Shown here one piece after another: positions 45,152-54,219 of a stretch of DNA of 64,000 nt (position 1 is the first letter of the stretch; every line of letters begins with the position of its first letter). The stretch comes from Pontibacter coccineus (lineage in GTDB: Bacteria > Bacteroidota > Bacteroidia > Cytophagales > Hymenobacteraceae). Where the stretch lies: assembly GCF_030546575.1 (NCBI RefSeq), contig NZ_JAUOTN010000005.1:124001-188000 (forward strand). Reading direction: 5' to 3'. The notes beneath the pieces were generated by a model that saw only the letters and a program-made list of their open reading frames with translations, searched no databases and was not told where the DNA came from. Both the position numbers and the translations under genes were made by a program.

Positions 45152-46045
45152 ATGACTGACACCCAAACCTTAACACCCGAGCTATACCTTGTCAAAGCTT
45201 TCACAGAACAACCAAACGGAGGCAACACGGCCGGCGTGGTGCTTTTTGCGGACAGGCTCTCACGCGAAAGGCGCCAGAAAATAGCTGCCATGCTGGGGCT
45301 TTCCGAAACGGCTTTTGTATCTGCCTCAGAAGTGGGGGATGTGAAAGTCGAGTTTTACACGCCCCTGAAACAGATTCCACACTGCGGGCACGCGACGGTC
45401 GCGGCCTTTAGCCTGCTGTGGCAAAAGGGGCTGTTGCTAAACGGAAGCGCCGTGAAGGAATCCATAGAAGGTCCCCGGCAGATCAGCTTCGAGTCGGGCA
45501 AGGTATACCAGGCGCAACTGCCACCGCAGTATACGCCAATAGAGGTGGCGGGCATTGATCCGAACATGATCATCGCAGCGCTTGGGCTCCCGGAGGGGTT
45601 CATCTTTCCATCAGCCCCTGTCATTGCCAGCACCGGGGTTCCTTTCCTGCTGGTGCCTGTGCCTGACGAGCGCACCCTGCACCATCTGCAACCTGACCAG
45701 GAACTGGTGCGCTCCATTTCAGACAAAGTGGGTTTAGTGGGCTTCTACGCCTTTACCACAACTACAGAACTGGCCGATGCAAGCGCCCGTATGTTCGCCC
45801 CGAGCTATGGTATACCTGAAGAGTCAGCCACCGGTATGGCGGCGGGGCCGCTCGCCTGCTACCTGCACGACCATCTGCAGCAAAGCAAAGCCAATTTTCT
45901 GATACACCAGGGCTACCTCATGCGCCATCCGTCCCCAAGCCAGATCGAAGTGATGCTGCAGTTGGACGGAGAGGGCCACATCATGGGCTTGCGTGCCGGA
46001 GGGCATGGACTGGTGATCAGGAAGATGGAGTTAGGAGACTTTTAG
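45152..46045 (+). CDS. PhzF-family isomerase/epimerase-like protein
   Basis: A 297-residue protein of the PhzF family with the two-domain fold. Motifs: GGNTAGVV (20-27), the SETAFV loop whose Glu (about residue 52) corresponds to the catalytic residue of PhzF, and HCGHAT in the middle. Family members isomerise phenazine precursors or act on other metabolites; no phenazine genes are near, so the substrate is unknown. It is preceded by 29 bases and followed by a convergent DinB-like gene. Confidence 0.9.
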   Translation: MTDTQTLTPELYLVKAFTEQPNGGNTAGVVLFADRLSRERRQKIAAMLGLSETAFVSASEVGDVKVEFYTPLKQIPHCGHATVAAFSLLWQKGLLLNGSAVKESIEGPRQISFESGKVYQAQLPPQYTPIEVAGIDPNMIIAALGLPEGFIFPSAPVIASTGVPFLLVPVPDERTLHHLQPDQELVRSISDKVGLVGFYAFTTTTELADASARMFAPSYGIPEESATGMAAGPLACYLHDHLQQSKANFLIHQGYLMRHPSPSQIEVMLQLDGEGHIMGLRAGGHGLVIRKMELGDF

Positions 46046-46051
46046 GGTCGG

Positions 46052-46615
46052 CTACTGGAGCCATTGCCGGCGCAGGCGGGTGATCTGCCGGGCATGGTGG
46101 GTAAAGTGATCCTGAAGAAAATCAAGCGTTTGGTAGATGTTGAGCATACCGGCATAGGGGTGCCGGAAAACACATTTGTCTATTTGTTGTCGGGGTAGCT
46201 CGGTCAGTGTGTCTTCCAGTTGGTAGCGAGCTGCGTCCCACTGTATGCGCAGCGAGTTTAGCGTAGCATAAGCAGGTACCTTCGCCACCGCGGCAGGTGC
46301 CTTAAACTTCATGCCCGAATGCAGCGCAACGCGAAGCAGCAACGACCTGAGGCTATGCGCCAGCGAGGCAGACTCCAGTTCTTCCTCCTGCAATTTGCGC
46401 TGTATGTAACTGTTTGTCAGCTGCTCCACCTGGATCAGATGCGCCACCGTTTGGTTGATTGACCACTTGCCAGTGGCAGCAGGCCGGTTGAGAAGTTCTT
46501 CCTCCAGCCCCTCCAACTCTCCGATCAGTCGGTTACGCGACTCTTCCAGTTTCAGGTATCGGCTTTCAAGCAAAGGATTCATCAATTGAATGTGGCTAAA
46601 TACGGTTGTGCTCAT
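46052..46615 (-). CDS. DinB-family metalloprotein-like protein
   Basis: A 187-residue four-helix protein of the DinB/YfiT superfamily. The segment GKWSINQTVAHLIQVE (about 49-64) carries the conserved His of the helix-2 site, and the C-terminal part QTLDFLQDHFTHHARQI gives the DHxxHHxxQI metal motif (three His). These proteins are thiol transferase-like or of unknown activity. Not in an operon; its start is divergent from the methyltransferase gene. Confidence 0.85.
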   Translation of the reverse strand: MSTTVFSHIQLMNPLLESRYLKLEESRNRLIGELEGLEEELLNRPAATGKWSINQTVAHLIQVEQLTNSYIQRKLQEEELESASLAHSLRSLLLRVALHSGMKFKAPAAVAKVPAYATLNSLRIQWDAARYQLEDTLTELPRQQIDKCVFRHPYAGMLNIYQTLDFLQDHFTHHARQITRLRRQWLQ

Positions 46616-46821
46616 AGGTAAACGTAGGTTTAGGTCGATTATTGATTGCCAATCTACATAAATTTCTGATTAGTGCAACGGGTGTAAGTAATTTTTTATA
46701 CCTAAATACCTGATAATAAGGCGGGTGATTTAATATGGAGTAAAATATATAATTGGATAAGTTCAACTTTAGTGCAACAAAGGAGGATAATTCTTTTCTT
46801 TGCAGAAAATATACAGACAGC

Positions 46822-47541
46822 ATGGAGATAACCAATGACCCGGTAGGGGCTGCTATTCAGGACTTTGTGGCCGGCAACAGCGGGGCCAAGATTGTGGTGG
46901 AGAGCAACCTGACAGAAGACGATGAAATCGCGGTAGCATACCTGTTCCGGTCACCTGAAGAAATGCCAGAACTGGAACTGCTGGCGCTGGAACAGTGCCG
47001 GGGACGTGTGCTGGACGTAGGGGCCGGTGCCGGCTGTCATAGCCTTGCCCTGCAGGGGCGCGGGGTGGATGTAACGGCCCTCGATCTTTCGGCAGGGGCG
47101 GCGCAGGCCATGCGCGGGCGAGGTATAAAGCAGGTGCTGCAGCAGGATATCCTTAAACTGAGTGGGCAGCGCTTCGATACCCTCTTGCTGCTCATGAACG
47201 GGATAGGTATAGCAGGCGATCTGGAAGGGCTGGAGCGCTTTCTGGAGCATGCCAAAACCTTGCTTAACCCCGGAGGGCAGATACTGCTCGAGTCCTCGGA
47301 TATTCTGTACATGTTCGAGGAAGAAGACGGTTCGGTTTTGCTTGATCTGAGTGCAGGCTACTATGGAGAGGTTATCTATAACATGCGCTACAAGACCCAC
47401 CAGACCGGCGAGTTCAAATGGCTCTTCATCGACCCAGCCATACTGGAAGACTATGCCACCACGCAGGGCTATACCTTCGAGCAGCTGTATGAGGGAGAAT
47501 ACGGCAACTTCCTGGCCCGACTTTCATTGCCGATGGCCTAA
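46822..47541 (+). CDS. Class I SAM-dependent methyltransferase
   Basis: A 239-residue Rossmann-fold methyltransferase. VLDVGAGAGCHSLALQGRGVDVTALD is the SAM-binding motif I and II region (about 64-90), followed by TLLLLMNGIGIAGDL, motif III-IV. The frame is open upstream to 46753 without family sequence; the ATG at 46822 is chosen. Substrate is unknown. A BrkB/YihY gene follows on the same strand. Confidence 0.88.
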   Translation: MEITNDPVGAAIQDFVAGNSGAKIVVESNLTEDDEIAVAYLFRSPEEMPELELLALEQCRGRVLDVGAGAGCHSLALQGRGVDVTALDLSAGAAQAMRGRGIKQVLQQDILKLSGQRFDTLLLLMNGIGIAGDLEGLERFLEHAKTLLNPGGQILLESSDILYMFEEEDGSVLLDLSAGYYGEVIYNMRYKTHQTGEFKWLFIDPAILEDYATTQGYTFEQLYEGEYGNFLARLSLPMA

Positions 47542-47620
47542 GCTCATTTTGTGCATGAGGCTATACCTTTAGCGGCCACTTTGCCGTATGCCTGTAGGGT
47601 ATAGCAAAAAGGCAAACCTC

Positions 47621-48571
47621 ATGCGAAAAAAGCTTACGACAACCTGGCAACTCACCAAGCAGACCTTTAAGAAGTTTATCGATGACAACCCGCTCGATTA
47701 TGCGGCCATCATCGGGTTCTACACCATTTTCTCGCTTCCCGCCGTGCTCATCATTACCATTCGCATTGCGGGCGCGGCTTTCGGGCAGGAGGCCGTTCGG
47801 GGCGAGGTAGTGAAGCAGGTGGGCGGTGTCGTGGGGCAGAACAGTGCCACGCAAGTGCAAAGCATCATCGAGAATGCGAGTCAGTCGGAGGCCAGCACCA
47901 TCGGTACCGTGGTGGGGGTGCTCGTGATGGCCTTTAGCGCGACAACGGTGTTTGTGGCACTGCAGGATTCGCTCAACGCCATCTGGAAGGTGAAGGCCAA
48001 AGCAGAAAAAGGCTTCATGAAACTCGTGATCGGGCGCCTGCTATCGCTTGCCCTGGTGGTGAGTTTTGGCTTTCTGCTGCTGGTTTCGCTGTCCATAGAC
48101 GTGGTGCTCGGGCTTTTTTACGATTACCTGCGGCAAGAGCTCTCGGGTATTGCCGTATACCTGGTGACCATCGGCAACATGCTGGTGTCTATCGCCATCG
48201 CCACAGTTATTTTCGCCGCTATCTTCAAGGTGCTACCCGATGCCCGCATCCGGTGGGCCAATGTTTGGGTAGGAGCCGTTGTCACGGCCATTCTGTTCAC
48301 ACTGGGTAAATTTATACTCAACATCTATTTCCAGCACGACCCGCTGGCCGATACCTACGGTGCCGCCGGCTCGCTGGTGTTGATTCTGGTATGGGTGTAC
48401 TATACCTCTATCATCTTTTTGCTGGGAGCCGAGTTCACACAGGTGTACTCCGAGGCGCACGACCAGGGTGTCAGGGCCACCGACACAGCCGTAAAGGTTG
48501 AGAAGCAGGAAATTGAGCAGGACCAGGATACCGGCACAGTGGAGGTGAAGCGCCAATCGGGTCTGAACTGA
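47621..48571 (+). CDS. YihY/BrkB-family inner membrane protein
   Basis: A 316-residue inner-membrane protein with six hydrophobic segments. The opening MRKKLTTTWQLTKQTFKKFIDDNPLDYAAIIGFYTIFSLPAVLI and the later GSLVLILVWVYYTSIIFLLGAEF segment are diagnostic for the YihY/BrkB family, once called ribonuclease BN by mistake. A start at 47588 (11 residues longer) is possible; 47621 is preferred. The C-terminal 45 residues are a charged cytoplasmic tail. Function is uncharacterised. Confidence 0.88.
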   Translation: MRKKLTTTWQLTKQTFKKFIDDNPLDYAAIIGFYTIFSLPAVLIITIRIAGAAFGQEAVRGEVVKQVGGVVGQNSATQVQSIIENASQSEASTIGTVVGVLVMAFSATTVFVALQDSLNAIWKVKAKAEKGFMKLVIGRLLSLALVVSFGFLLLVSLSIDVVLGLFYDYLRQELSGIAVYLVTIGNMLVSIAIATVIFAAIFKVLPDARIRWANVWVGAVVTAILFTLGKFILNIYFQHDPLADTYGAAGSLVLILVWVYYTSIIFLLGAEFTQVYSEAHDQGVRATDTAVKVEKQEIEQDQDTGTVEVKRQSGLN

Positions 48572-48891
48572 GTTGCTATACCTGCCTCTCATGCTTTGAA
48601 TTGGCGCTGATATCTTTACCAATCTCTTGCCTCCAATGCCTTCAGATTAAGCTAGGACGCATTGGGATTGATAAATCCTAAAGCTGATTGTTGGGTATTG
48701 CTATATCCCCTTGTGGAGGTTTGGCTCTGCAGGTATACGGGGACAAGGATGTCTCCGGCAGGGAAGCTTCCGGACTTAATAGACCGAAAAGGTGTTCATT
48801 GGACAAGTTGGGGCAACCGCAGATCTGGTGACCGTTTATATACCAGGCTCGTCTTCTGCTGTTACTCAGGTATAGCAAGTTTGCATAAATC
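48572..48891. other. Gene-free region downstream of YihY gene
   Basis: About 320 bases with no recognised gene or RNA. It contains several copies or near-copies of the dispersed motif (exact octamers at about 48577 and 48869). Short open frames here have no family features. Confidence 0.5.
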
Positions 48892-48933
48892 AAAACGGTC
48901 CCTGGTTTCAAGAACCAGGGACCGTTTTTTTAT
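48892..48933. terminator. Terminator between convergent genes (yihY and pdhB)
   Basis: Perfect 16-bp stem AAAACGGTCCCTGGTT (48892-48907) and its complement (48913-48928) around loop TCAAG, with A and T tracts on either side, so it can act in both directions. Confidence 0.9.
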
Positions 48934-48949
48934 AGAAATTCAGTTTAGC

Positions 48950-49933
48950 TTACGCTTTCTGATAGGTCACTTCCTTTACAGCGGCAATGGTGCGCTCTAC
49001 GTTCGGCAACGATGCCTCGATCAGGGTCGGGGCATACGGAAGCGGCACGTCGCGGCAGGTTACACGCTTCACTGGAGCGTCCATGTAGTCGAAAGCGTTG
49101 CTCTGGATATGGTAGGCCAGTTCAGCGGAGATAGAGGCAAGTGGCCACGCTTCTTCCACCACCACCATGCGGTTGGTTTTCTTCACTGACTCGATCAGCG
49201 TTTTGTAGTCGATCGGACGAACAGTGCGCAGGTCGATCACCTCGGCACTGATCCCGTCTTTGGCCAGTTCCTCGGCAGCCGCCAGGGCCACTTTCATCAT
49301 CTTGCCAAATGACACGATGGTCACATCAGTACCTTCGCGCTTGATGTCAGCCACACCGATCGGAATCAGGTATTCTTCTTCCGGCACCTCGCCTTTGTCG
49401 CCGTACATCTGCTCCGACTCCATGAAAATAACCGGGTCGTTGTCGCGGATAGCGGACTTCATTAGACCCTTGGCATCGTATGGGTTTGACGGAACTACTA
49501 CTTTCAGACCTGGCGTGTTGGCATACCAGTTCTCGAAGTTCTGAGAGTGCTGCGAAGAGAGCATACCGGCGCTGCCAGTTGGTCCGCGGAACACGATCGG
49601 GCAGGAGTACTGACCACCTGACATGGACATCATTTTGGCGGCAGAGTTGATCACCTGGTCAATGGCCACCAACGAGAAGTTGAAGGTCATGAACTCAATG
49701 ATCGGACGCAGGCCGTTCATCGAGGCACCCACACCAATACCGGCAAAGCCAAGTTCGGCAATAGGAGTATCAATTACACGTTCCGGACCAAATTCGTCCA
49801 GCATGCCCTGGCTCACTTTGTAGGCGCCATTGTATTCGGCTACTTCTTCACCCATCAGGAAAACGCTCTTGTCGCGGCGCATCTCCTCAGACATGGCTTC
49901 ACGAAGGGCTTCTCTAAACTGTATACTTCGCAT
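48950..49933 (-). CDS. pdhB: Pyruvate dehydrogenase E1 component beta subunit
   Basis: TPP-dependent subunit of the pyruvate dehydrogenase complex. The 327 residues match the separate-beta form (alpha and beta encoded apart). Motifs: [43 protein letters not shown] at the start and the TPP-loop region [18 protein letters not shown], then [14 protein letters not shown] segment. The E1 alpha and E2 genes are not neighbours. It is divergent from nothing and preceded on its strand by the OmpA/TPR lipoprotein gene. Confidence 0.93.
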   Translation of the reverse strand: MRSIQFREALREAMSEEMRRDKSVFLMGEEVAEYNGAYKVSQGMLDEFGPERVIDTPIAELGFAGIGVGASMNGLRPIIEFMTFNFSLVAIDQVINSAAKMMSMSGGQYSCPIVFRGPTGSAGMLSSQHSQNFENWYANTPGLKVVVPSNPYDAKGLMKSAIRDNDPVIFMESEQMYGDKGEVPEEEYLIPIGVADIKREGTDVTIVSFGKMMKVALAAAEELAKDGISAEVIDLRTVRPIDYKTLIESVKKTNRMVVVEEAWPLASISAELAYHIQSNAFDYMDAPVKRVTCRDVPLPYAPTLIEASLPNVERTIAAVKEVTYQKA

Positions 49934-50006
49934 AGTAATGTTAAAATCTCTGTTCAGCTGGTAAAATTAAGATAAGTCTTTCAATTTGCAATGTATAAGC
50001 GGTAAC

Positions 50007-51794
50007 TTATCGTATCATCGCCTCCCGGAAGGCCTGTTTCCCGTGGTAAGCGGCAAACTCCGGGTCGTCGAAGGCACGCTCCATGTAGCTGCGGTCGCGC
50101 TGAATAGCCCTGCGCAGGTGAATGCGCACCATGCCCTCGTTCTGCATACGCGCACCCAGCACGGCCAGCGAGTAGTGTGCCAGCGGATCTTCCTGCTTCA
50201 GTTCCAGCGCTTTTTCATAGTACTGCCGGGCACCTTCGTAGTTCTCCTTCAGCAGGTAGCTCAGGCCCAGGTTCATGTTGGTCTGGTAGTCGTCGCCGGA
50301 GTAGGTCAGGCTGCGGATGGCCTCGTCATACAGGCCCATTTCCATTTCCAGGGCGGCTTTGTCAGTAAAGATACGGTGCAGGAGTTCCTGCTCTCCACCC
50401 AGTTTGATGGCGTAGTCGTAGATCTGCAGGGCTTTTTCGCGTTCACCCCGCAAGTGGTAGGCACTGGCCAGGGCGTAGTTTACTTCTGCGGTCGGGTTGC
50501 GGAAACCGGCAAAGTTGAGGTTGTGAATGGCTTTGTCGAGCAGCGCCTCTTTTGCCTTCGGTCGGTATTCCTTTCGGGCCATTTCGGTATACACCACGCC
50601 CAGGTTATAGTAGGCAGGCCATTTGTCGGTGGTCTTCACGGCCGCTTCGTACAGCTTGCGGCGCTCGGCCAGCAGGGGAGTGAGGGTAGCGGCATACTGC
50701 AATTCGTCGGCAGTGAGCACATCGGCGCTGGCGGAATCGTCGGCGATGCGGCGGGCCAGCAGGTATAGCTCGTAGTCCGGTTTGCGGGCACGGTTGTAAT
50801 CCACCTCCACGCGCGCAAAACGCATGGTCGGGTACACGTAACGACGGATGTAGTCAAAGGCCGCACTCTGCTGAAGGGCGTCCGCTTTCTGCTTATCAGT
50901 GCCTGTGCCTTGCAGGATCTTAGCGACCTCCTGCTTCTGCGCTTTCGGCAGGGCCGATTTGTTCACCCGCTCCAATAGTGTTTCCCAGTTGGTGGGCTCT
51001 GTTTCTGTGCTGATCTCTACTTTTTTTCTGGAATAGTCAAGCAGACTTGCCTTACTGCGGTAGTAGTCAGCCAGGGCTTTGGCGCGTTTCCGGGCCAGGT
51101 CAGTGCCCTTTTCGTTGGGTGCCTGACTGCCAATGATTTTGATGGTCTGCCGTTTCACGGTATCCATGGCGTACTGGTCCAGCACGGGCAGGTTCTCACC
51201 TAAGTAGCTCTTGGTGGTAAACTGGTTCTCGTCGAAGTAAAATTGGATGCTGGCCGGGCCCTCGGCGATGGTCTTGTAATTATCGGGCATGTAGGTGTAT
51301 TCGTTGCTGCGCACCATCAGCAGGGCGGTGGTATTCAGTCCCGTGGCCACCTGCTCTTCCGGGGTATAGACGACCCGGTCACGCTTGCGTTTATCGATGG
51401 CGGTGCCTTGCACGAGCAATCGGCCTTTGTTTTTTTGCGGTGTGTAGGGGAACCGGAACTCCTGGGTAATGGTCGGGCGACTATTTTCGTAAAGGTAGTT
51501 GCCTACGTCGAAGTTAAGGGCGCCCAGGTGTTCGCGCTGCTGACCGGCGGCTTCGTATACCACATCGATCTTGTAGCGGTAGTCCTCGTTCTTCTTGAGC
51601 ATTTTCTCGGGCAGGGTGGCTTTTAGCTCAAATACCACCTCTTCACCGTTGGCTACCAAGGGGTTAGGCGTCACTTTAATTTCCTGTTTTTCGGCCTGCT
51701 TCACCATGCGTTGCAGGGTGCAGCCTGTGTTGGCCGAGAGCATCACCACGGCAAGTGGCAGAAACAAAGCGGCGTTTTTTTTGTTGTGTTTCAT
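50007..51794 (-). CDS. OmpA-domain and TPR lipoprotein
   Basis: A 595-residue lipoprotein (signal peptide ending SANTGC, Cys about residue 25). Residues about 30-200 are beta-rich; about 215-270 contain an OmpA-like peptidoglycan-binding segment (IKIIGSQAPNEKGTDLARKRAKALADYY), and about 395-560 hold TPR repeats (PAYYNLGVVYTEMA and LAHYSLAVLGARM). It is expected to tether the outer membrane to the wall and to act as a protein-binding scaffold. The order OmpA then TPR is less common than the reverse. Family members of this kind sit near T9SS components in some genomes, but that is not shown here. Confidence 0.82.
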   Translation of the reverse strand: MKHNKKNAALFLPLAVVMLSANTGCTLQRMVKQAEKQEIKVTPNPLVANGEEVVFELKATLPEKMLKKNEDYRYKIDVVYEAAGQQREHLGALNFDVGNYLYENSRPTITQEFRFPYTPQKNKGRLLVQGTAIDKRKRDRVVYTPEEQVATGLNTTALLMVRSNEYTYMPDNYKTIAEGPASIQFYFDENQFTTKSYLGENLPVLDQYAMDTVKRQTIKIIGSQAPNEKGTDLARKRAKALADYYRSKASLLDYSRKKVEISTETEPTNWETLLERVNKSALPKAQKQEVAKILQGTGTDKQKADALQQSAAFDYIRRYVYPTMRFARVEVDYNRARKPDYELYLLARRIADDSASADVLTADELQYAATLTPLLAERRKLYEAAVKTTDKWPAYYNLGVVYTEMARKEYRPKAKEALLDKAIHNLNFAGFRNPTAEVNYALASAYHLRGEREKALQIYDYAIKLGGEQELLHRIFTDKAALEMEMGLYDEAIRSLTYSGDDYQTNMNLGLSYLLKENYEGARQYYEKALELKQEDPLAHYSLAVLGARMQNEGMVRIHLRRAIQRDRSYMERAFDDPEFAAYHGKQAFREAMIR

Positions 51795-51925
51795 ATCAGA
51801 TTTGGGTAACCAACGTAAGATATAGCTGGATGCATGCGTTATTTAGCTGCTGTACCATGATTTTCGTCGATATTTTTTGACGAAATTCTATAAATTTCCT
51901 ACTTTTAAATTTAAATCAAACGAAA

Positions 51926-52144
51926 GTGAAAAGGCTACAATACTTTATCGAATCTCAGGCTTTTGGTGTCTGCGCCATGTTGGGAGAGAAGCTTGGAATA
52001 GCCTCTAGCAGCATTCGCCTGTCATTCATCTACATTTCGTTTTTCACACTGGGCTCGCCTGTCATCCTGTATTTCATAATGGCCTTTTGGATGAACGTTA
52101 GCAAACACCTGCGCCGCGAACGCAGCACCGTCTGGGACCTATAG
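51926..52144 (+). CDS. PspC-domain membrane protein (short)
   Basis: A 72-residue membrane protein consisting mostly of the PspC domain: RLQYFIESQAFGVCAMLGEKLGIASSSIRLSFIYISFFTL. Short PspC proteins respond to membrane stress in the Psp-like systems. Start is GTG at 51926. It is convergent with the GT2 gene and the last 6 bases overlap the GT2 stop (52139-52144). No PspA or other Psp gene is nearby. Confidence 0.82.
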   Translation: MKRLQYFIESQAFGVCAMLGEKLGIASSSIRLSFIYISFFTLGSPVILYFIMAFWMNVSKHLRRERSTVWDL

Positions 52145-53161
52145 CTCCCGCACTGTGCGTCGCTGGCGCACAAAGTACTGCCACACAATACTTCCTCTGT
52201 AAACGCCTGACATAGCCGGAAAAGTACCTTTCAGTTGCTGTTCTTTTCTGCGCTTGCGCCAATATTTGCTGTTGCGCAGCAGATCGGTGTGCGCGTTAAG
52301 CACTGCTTTGGCGTCGGCCCCCTGGCCCGCAACCAGCATGCGCAGAGCCGCAAGCCAGTCCAGCAGAATGCGTATAACAACGGTTGAAAAAAGCTCGCCG
52401 GCCGGCAGGTTCTTGTACAGCAGTGCCATGCCGTTTCGGAAGTTCAGATAGGTTTTGCGCGGGTTTGACTTGTGCAGCGTACCGCCTCCTACATGGTATA
52501 CCTGGCTGTGGCCGTCGTACATCACCTTGTAGCCCACGTTCTTAGCGCGCCAGCAGAAGTCGATCTCCTCCATGTGCGCAAAAAAGGCAGGCTCGAGCCC
52601 GCCCAGTCCGTGAAACACATTGGCCCGCACGAACATGCAGGCGCCCGTTGCCCAGAACACTTCAGCTACATCATTGTACTGCCCGCCGTCTTCTTCCAGC
52701 GTCTCAAACATACGACCACGGCAATAAGGGTAGCCGAGTGCATCCAGCATGCCGCCTCCCGCACCTGCGTACTCAAAAAAGTCAGGATGCTGCTGCGAAA
52801 CGATCTTGGGCTGGCAAACGGCAATGTTCTCGTCGGATTCCATCAACTGGATGATCGGCTCCGTCCAGCCCGGGGGTACGCCCACATCGGAGTTAAGCAG
52901 CACATAGTATTTGGCATCTACCTGGCGCAGGGCGATGTTATACCCTTCGCAGAAACCGTAGTTGTCGTCGTTTTGGATGATGCGCACCTGCGGAAAGTGC
53001 TCCTGTAAGAAAGGAAGGGAGCCATCGGTAGAGGCATTGTCGGCCACGATGACTTCGCAGCCCGAGCTGTTGGCCACGACCGATGGCAGGAACTCCTGCA
53101 GAAAGCGGAGCCCGTTCCAGTTAAGTATAACAATAGCCGTTAGGCTGGGATTAGAGACCAA
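52139..53161 (-). CDS. Glycosyltransferase family 2
   Basis: A 340-residue GT-A enzyme. The N-terminus TAIVILNWNGLRFLQEFLPSVV and CEVIVADNASTDGSLPFL give the Rossmann-like NDP-sugar fold, with the DxD-type SDVGVP loop (about residues 92-97). The middle WATGACMFVRANVF and the HMEEIDFCWRAKNVGY segment carry the acceptor-side ED motif. It overlaps the upstream ybaB gene by 11 bases, so both are co-translated. A rhamnosyl- or similar transferase is the usual relative. Confidence 0.9.
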   Translation of the reverse strand: MVSNPSLTAIVILNWNGLRFLQEFLPSVVANSSGCEVIVADNASTDGSLPFLQEHFPQVRIIQNDDNYGFCEGYNIALRQVDAKYYVLLNSDVGVPPGWTEPIIQLMESDENIAVCQPKIVSQQHPDFFEYAGAGGGMLDALGYPYCRGRMFETLEEDGGQYNDVAEVFWATGACMFVRANVFHGLGGLEPAFFAHMEEIDFCWRAKNVGYKVMYDGHSQVYHVGGGTLHKSNPRKTYLNFRNGMALLYKNLPAGELFSTVVIRILLDWLAALRMLVAGQGADAKAVLNAHTDLLRNSKYWRKRRKEQQLKGTFPAMSGVYRGSIVWQYFVRQRRTVREL

Positions 53162-53486
53162 AGTTTCCTAAATCTAAACCGGGGATGTTAGGAATAAGGC
53201 CTTCGGTGCTCTTCTTCATTTCTTCAGCTGCGCGCTCGGCGGCAGTCAGCATGGCATTGTTCACGGCGGCTACCACCAGGTCGTTGACCATGTCGCGGTC
53301 ATTGGTGTTCAGAATGGAGTCGTCAATCTCAATCTTGAGGAGTTTGCGCTGCCCGTTCACAGTGGCTTTCACCAGGCCGGCGCCCGACTCAGCGGTTACG
53401 GTAATGTGCTGCAGGTTATCCTGCGCTTCTTTCATTTTGGCCTGGACTTCTTTCATCTTGCCCATCATGCCCATCATATCAAACAT
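53151..53486 (-). CDS. YbaB/EbfC-family nucleoid-associated protein
   Basis: A 111-residue DNA-binding protein with the YbaB fold. The Met/Lys/Gln-rich helix MFDMMGMMGKMKEVQAKMKEAQ at the start and the beta-hairpin LVKATVNGQRKLLKIEIDD match the family. It probably binds DNA as a dimer in nucleoid structure. It overlaps the GT2 gene by 11 bases. In many bacteria ybaB is next to dnaX and recR; here it is next to a GT2, an unusual neighbour. Confidence 0.9.
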   Translation of the reverse strand: MFDMMGMMGKMKEVQAKMKEAQDNLQHITVTAESGAGLVKATVNGQRKLLKIEIDDSILNTNDRDMVNDLVVAAVNNAMLTAAERAAEEMKKSTEGLIPNIPGLDLGNFGL

Positions 53487-53830
53487 AGTCTATCTTCTTT
53501 TTGGTGTACTGTTCAGGTATAAACGTCCCCCGGCCGCTGGGGGTATACAAATATACAAGCATATCTTTTAATCGGGAAATAAAGGGAAGAGAAGGTCTTG
53601 CCGATAGTCTTGTACCTGAGGAGAATCAGGCTGAAGCTATACCTTCCAGGTATGGCAAATATTCAACTCAAAGCTGAGCGATTACCTGAGGCAGGAGTAG
53701 TGTTCAAGGTATAGCGGCTCAGGTAGAAGAAGGACAAACTGCTATTGGTAAGAAGGTAATTGGAAGCACACTGCCAGCATGTTTGATGAACGCAGCATCG
53801 CAATATGCCAGTTGCCCTTTTTATGCGCTA
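53487..53830. other. 344-bp gene-free region
   Basis: No gene or RNA recognised. It contains two exact octamer copies (about 53637 and 53708), the first followed after two bases by an inverted near-copy CAGGTATGG, forming a small imperfect palindrome. Confidence 0.5.
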
Positions 53831-54205
53831 TCAGCTGTGGTCTTCAATGGAAATGATCTTGTCCTGCTGAAAGCCGAAGATCGTCTTCCCCTTGAGCGTG
53901 AGAGTATCGCCTGCTTTCAATTCTTTCGAAAAGTCCGTTGCCAGTATCGCCCTGTAAGCAATCGTGACTGCTGCCGCATTCTCCTGCTCCTGATACTGGA
54001 GCACCACTTGCTCACGCTCACTGAACAGTTTTGCAGCTTGCTCGGCCTGTTTCTGAAAGGCCTCTATACCTTGCAGCAATAGGTTGACTTCGCCATTGGA
54101 AATGTTTCTAAACTCTACCTCCTCATGTAGGTAAAGCAGCATACCCTGCACATCGAAGCTGTTATAAGCCCTGATGTAGTTTTCGATGATTTCTTTCCTG
54201 GTCAT
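53831..54205 (-). CDS. NTF2-like (SnoaL-type) protein
   Basis: A 124-residue protein of the NTF2-like alpha-beta cone fold: the opening MTRKEIIENYIRAYNSFDVQGMLLYLHEEVEFRN is typical of SnoaL-like proteins (N-terminal helix pair then YLHEEVEF). These fold around a cavity and act as isomerases, carriers or unknown. It is 14 bases downstream of the T9SS type B gene, in the same orientation, so the two are likely one transcript. Confidence 0.85.
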   Translation of the reverse strand: MTRKEIIENYIRAYNSFDVQGMLLYLHEEVEFRNISNGEVNLLLQGIEAFQKQAEQAAKLFSEREQVVLQYQEQENAAAVTIAYRAILATDFSKELKAGDTLTLKGKTIFGFQQDKIISIEDHS

Positions 54206-54219
54206 ATGCTGATTACAGA

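Noticed and set aside
48662..49189. Open frame of 175 codons on the plus strand over the pdhB end and terminator
   Set aside because: It is antisense to pdhB and crosses the strong bidirectional terminator; its protein shows no family features.
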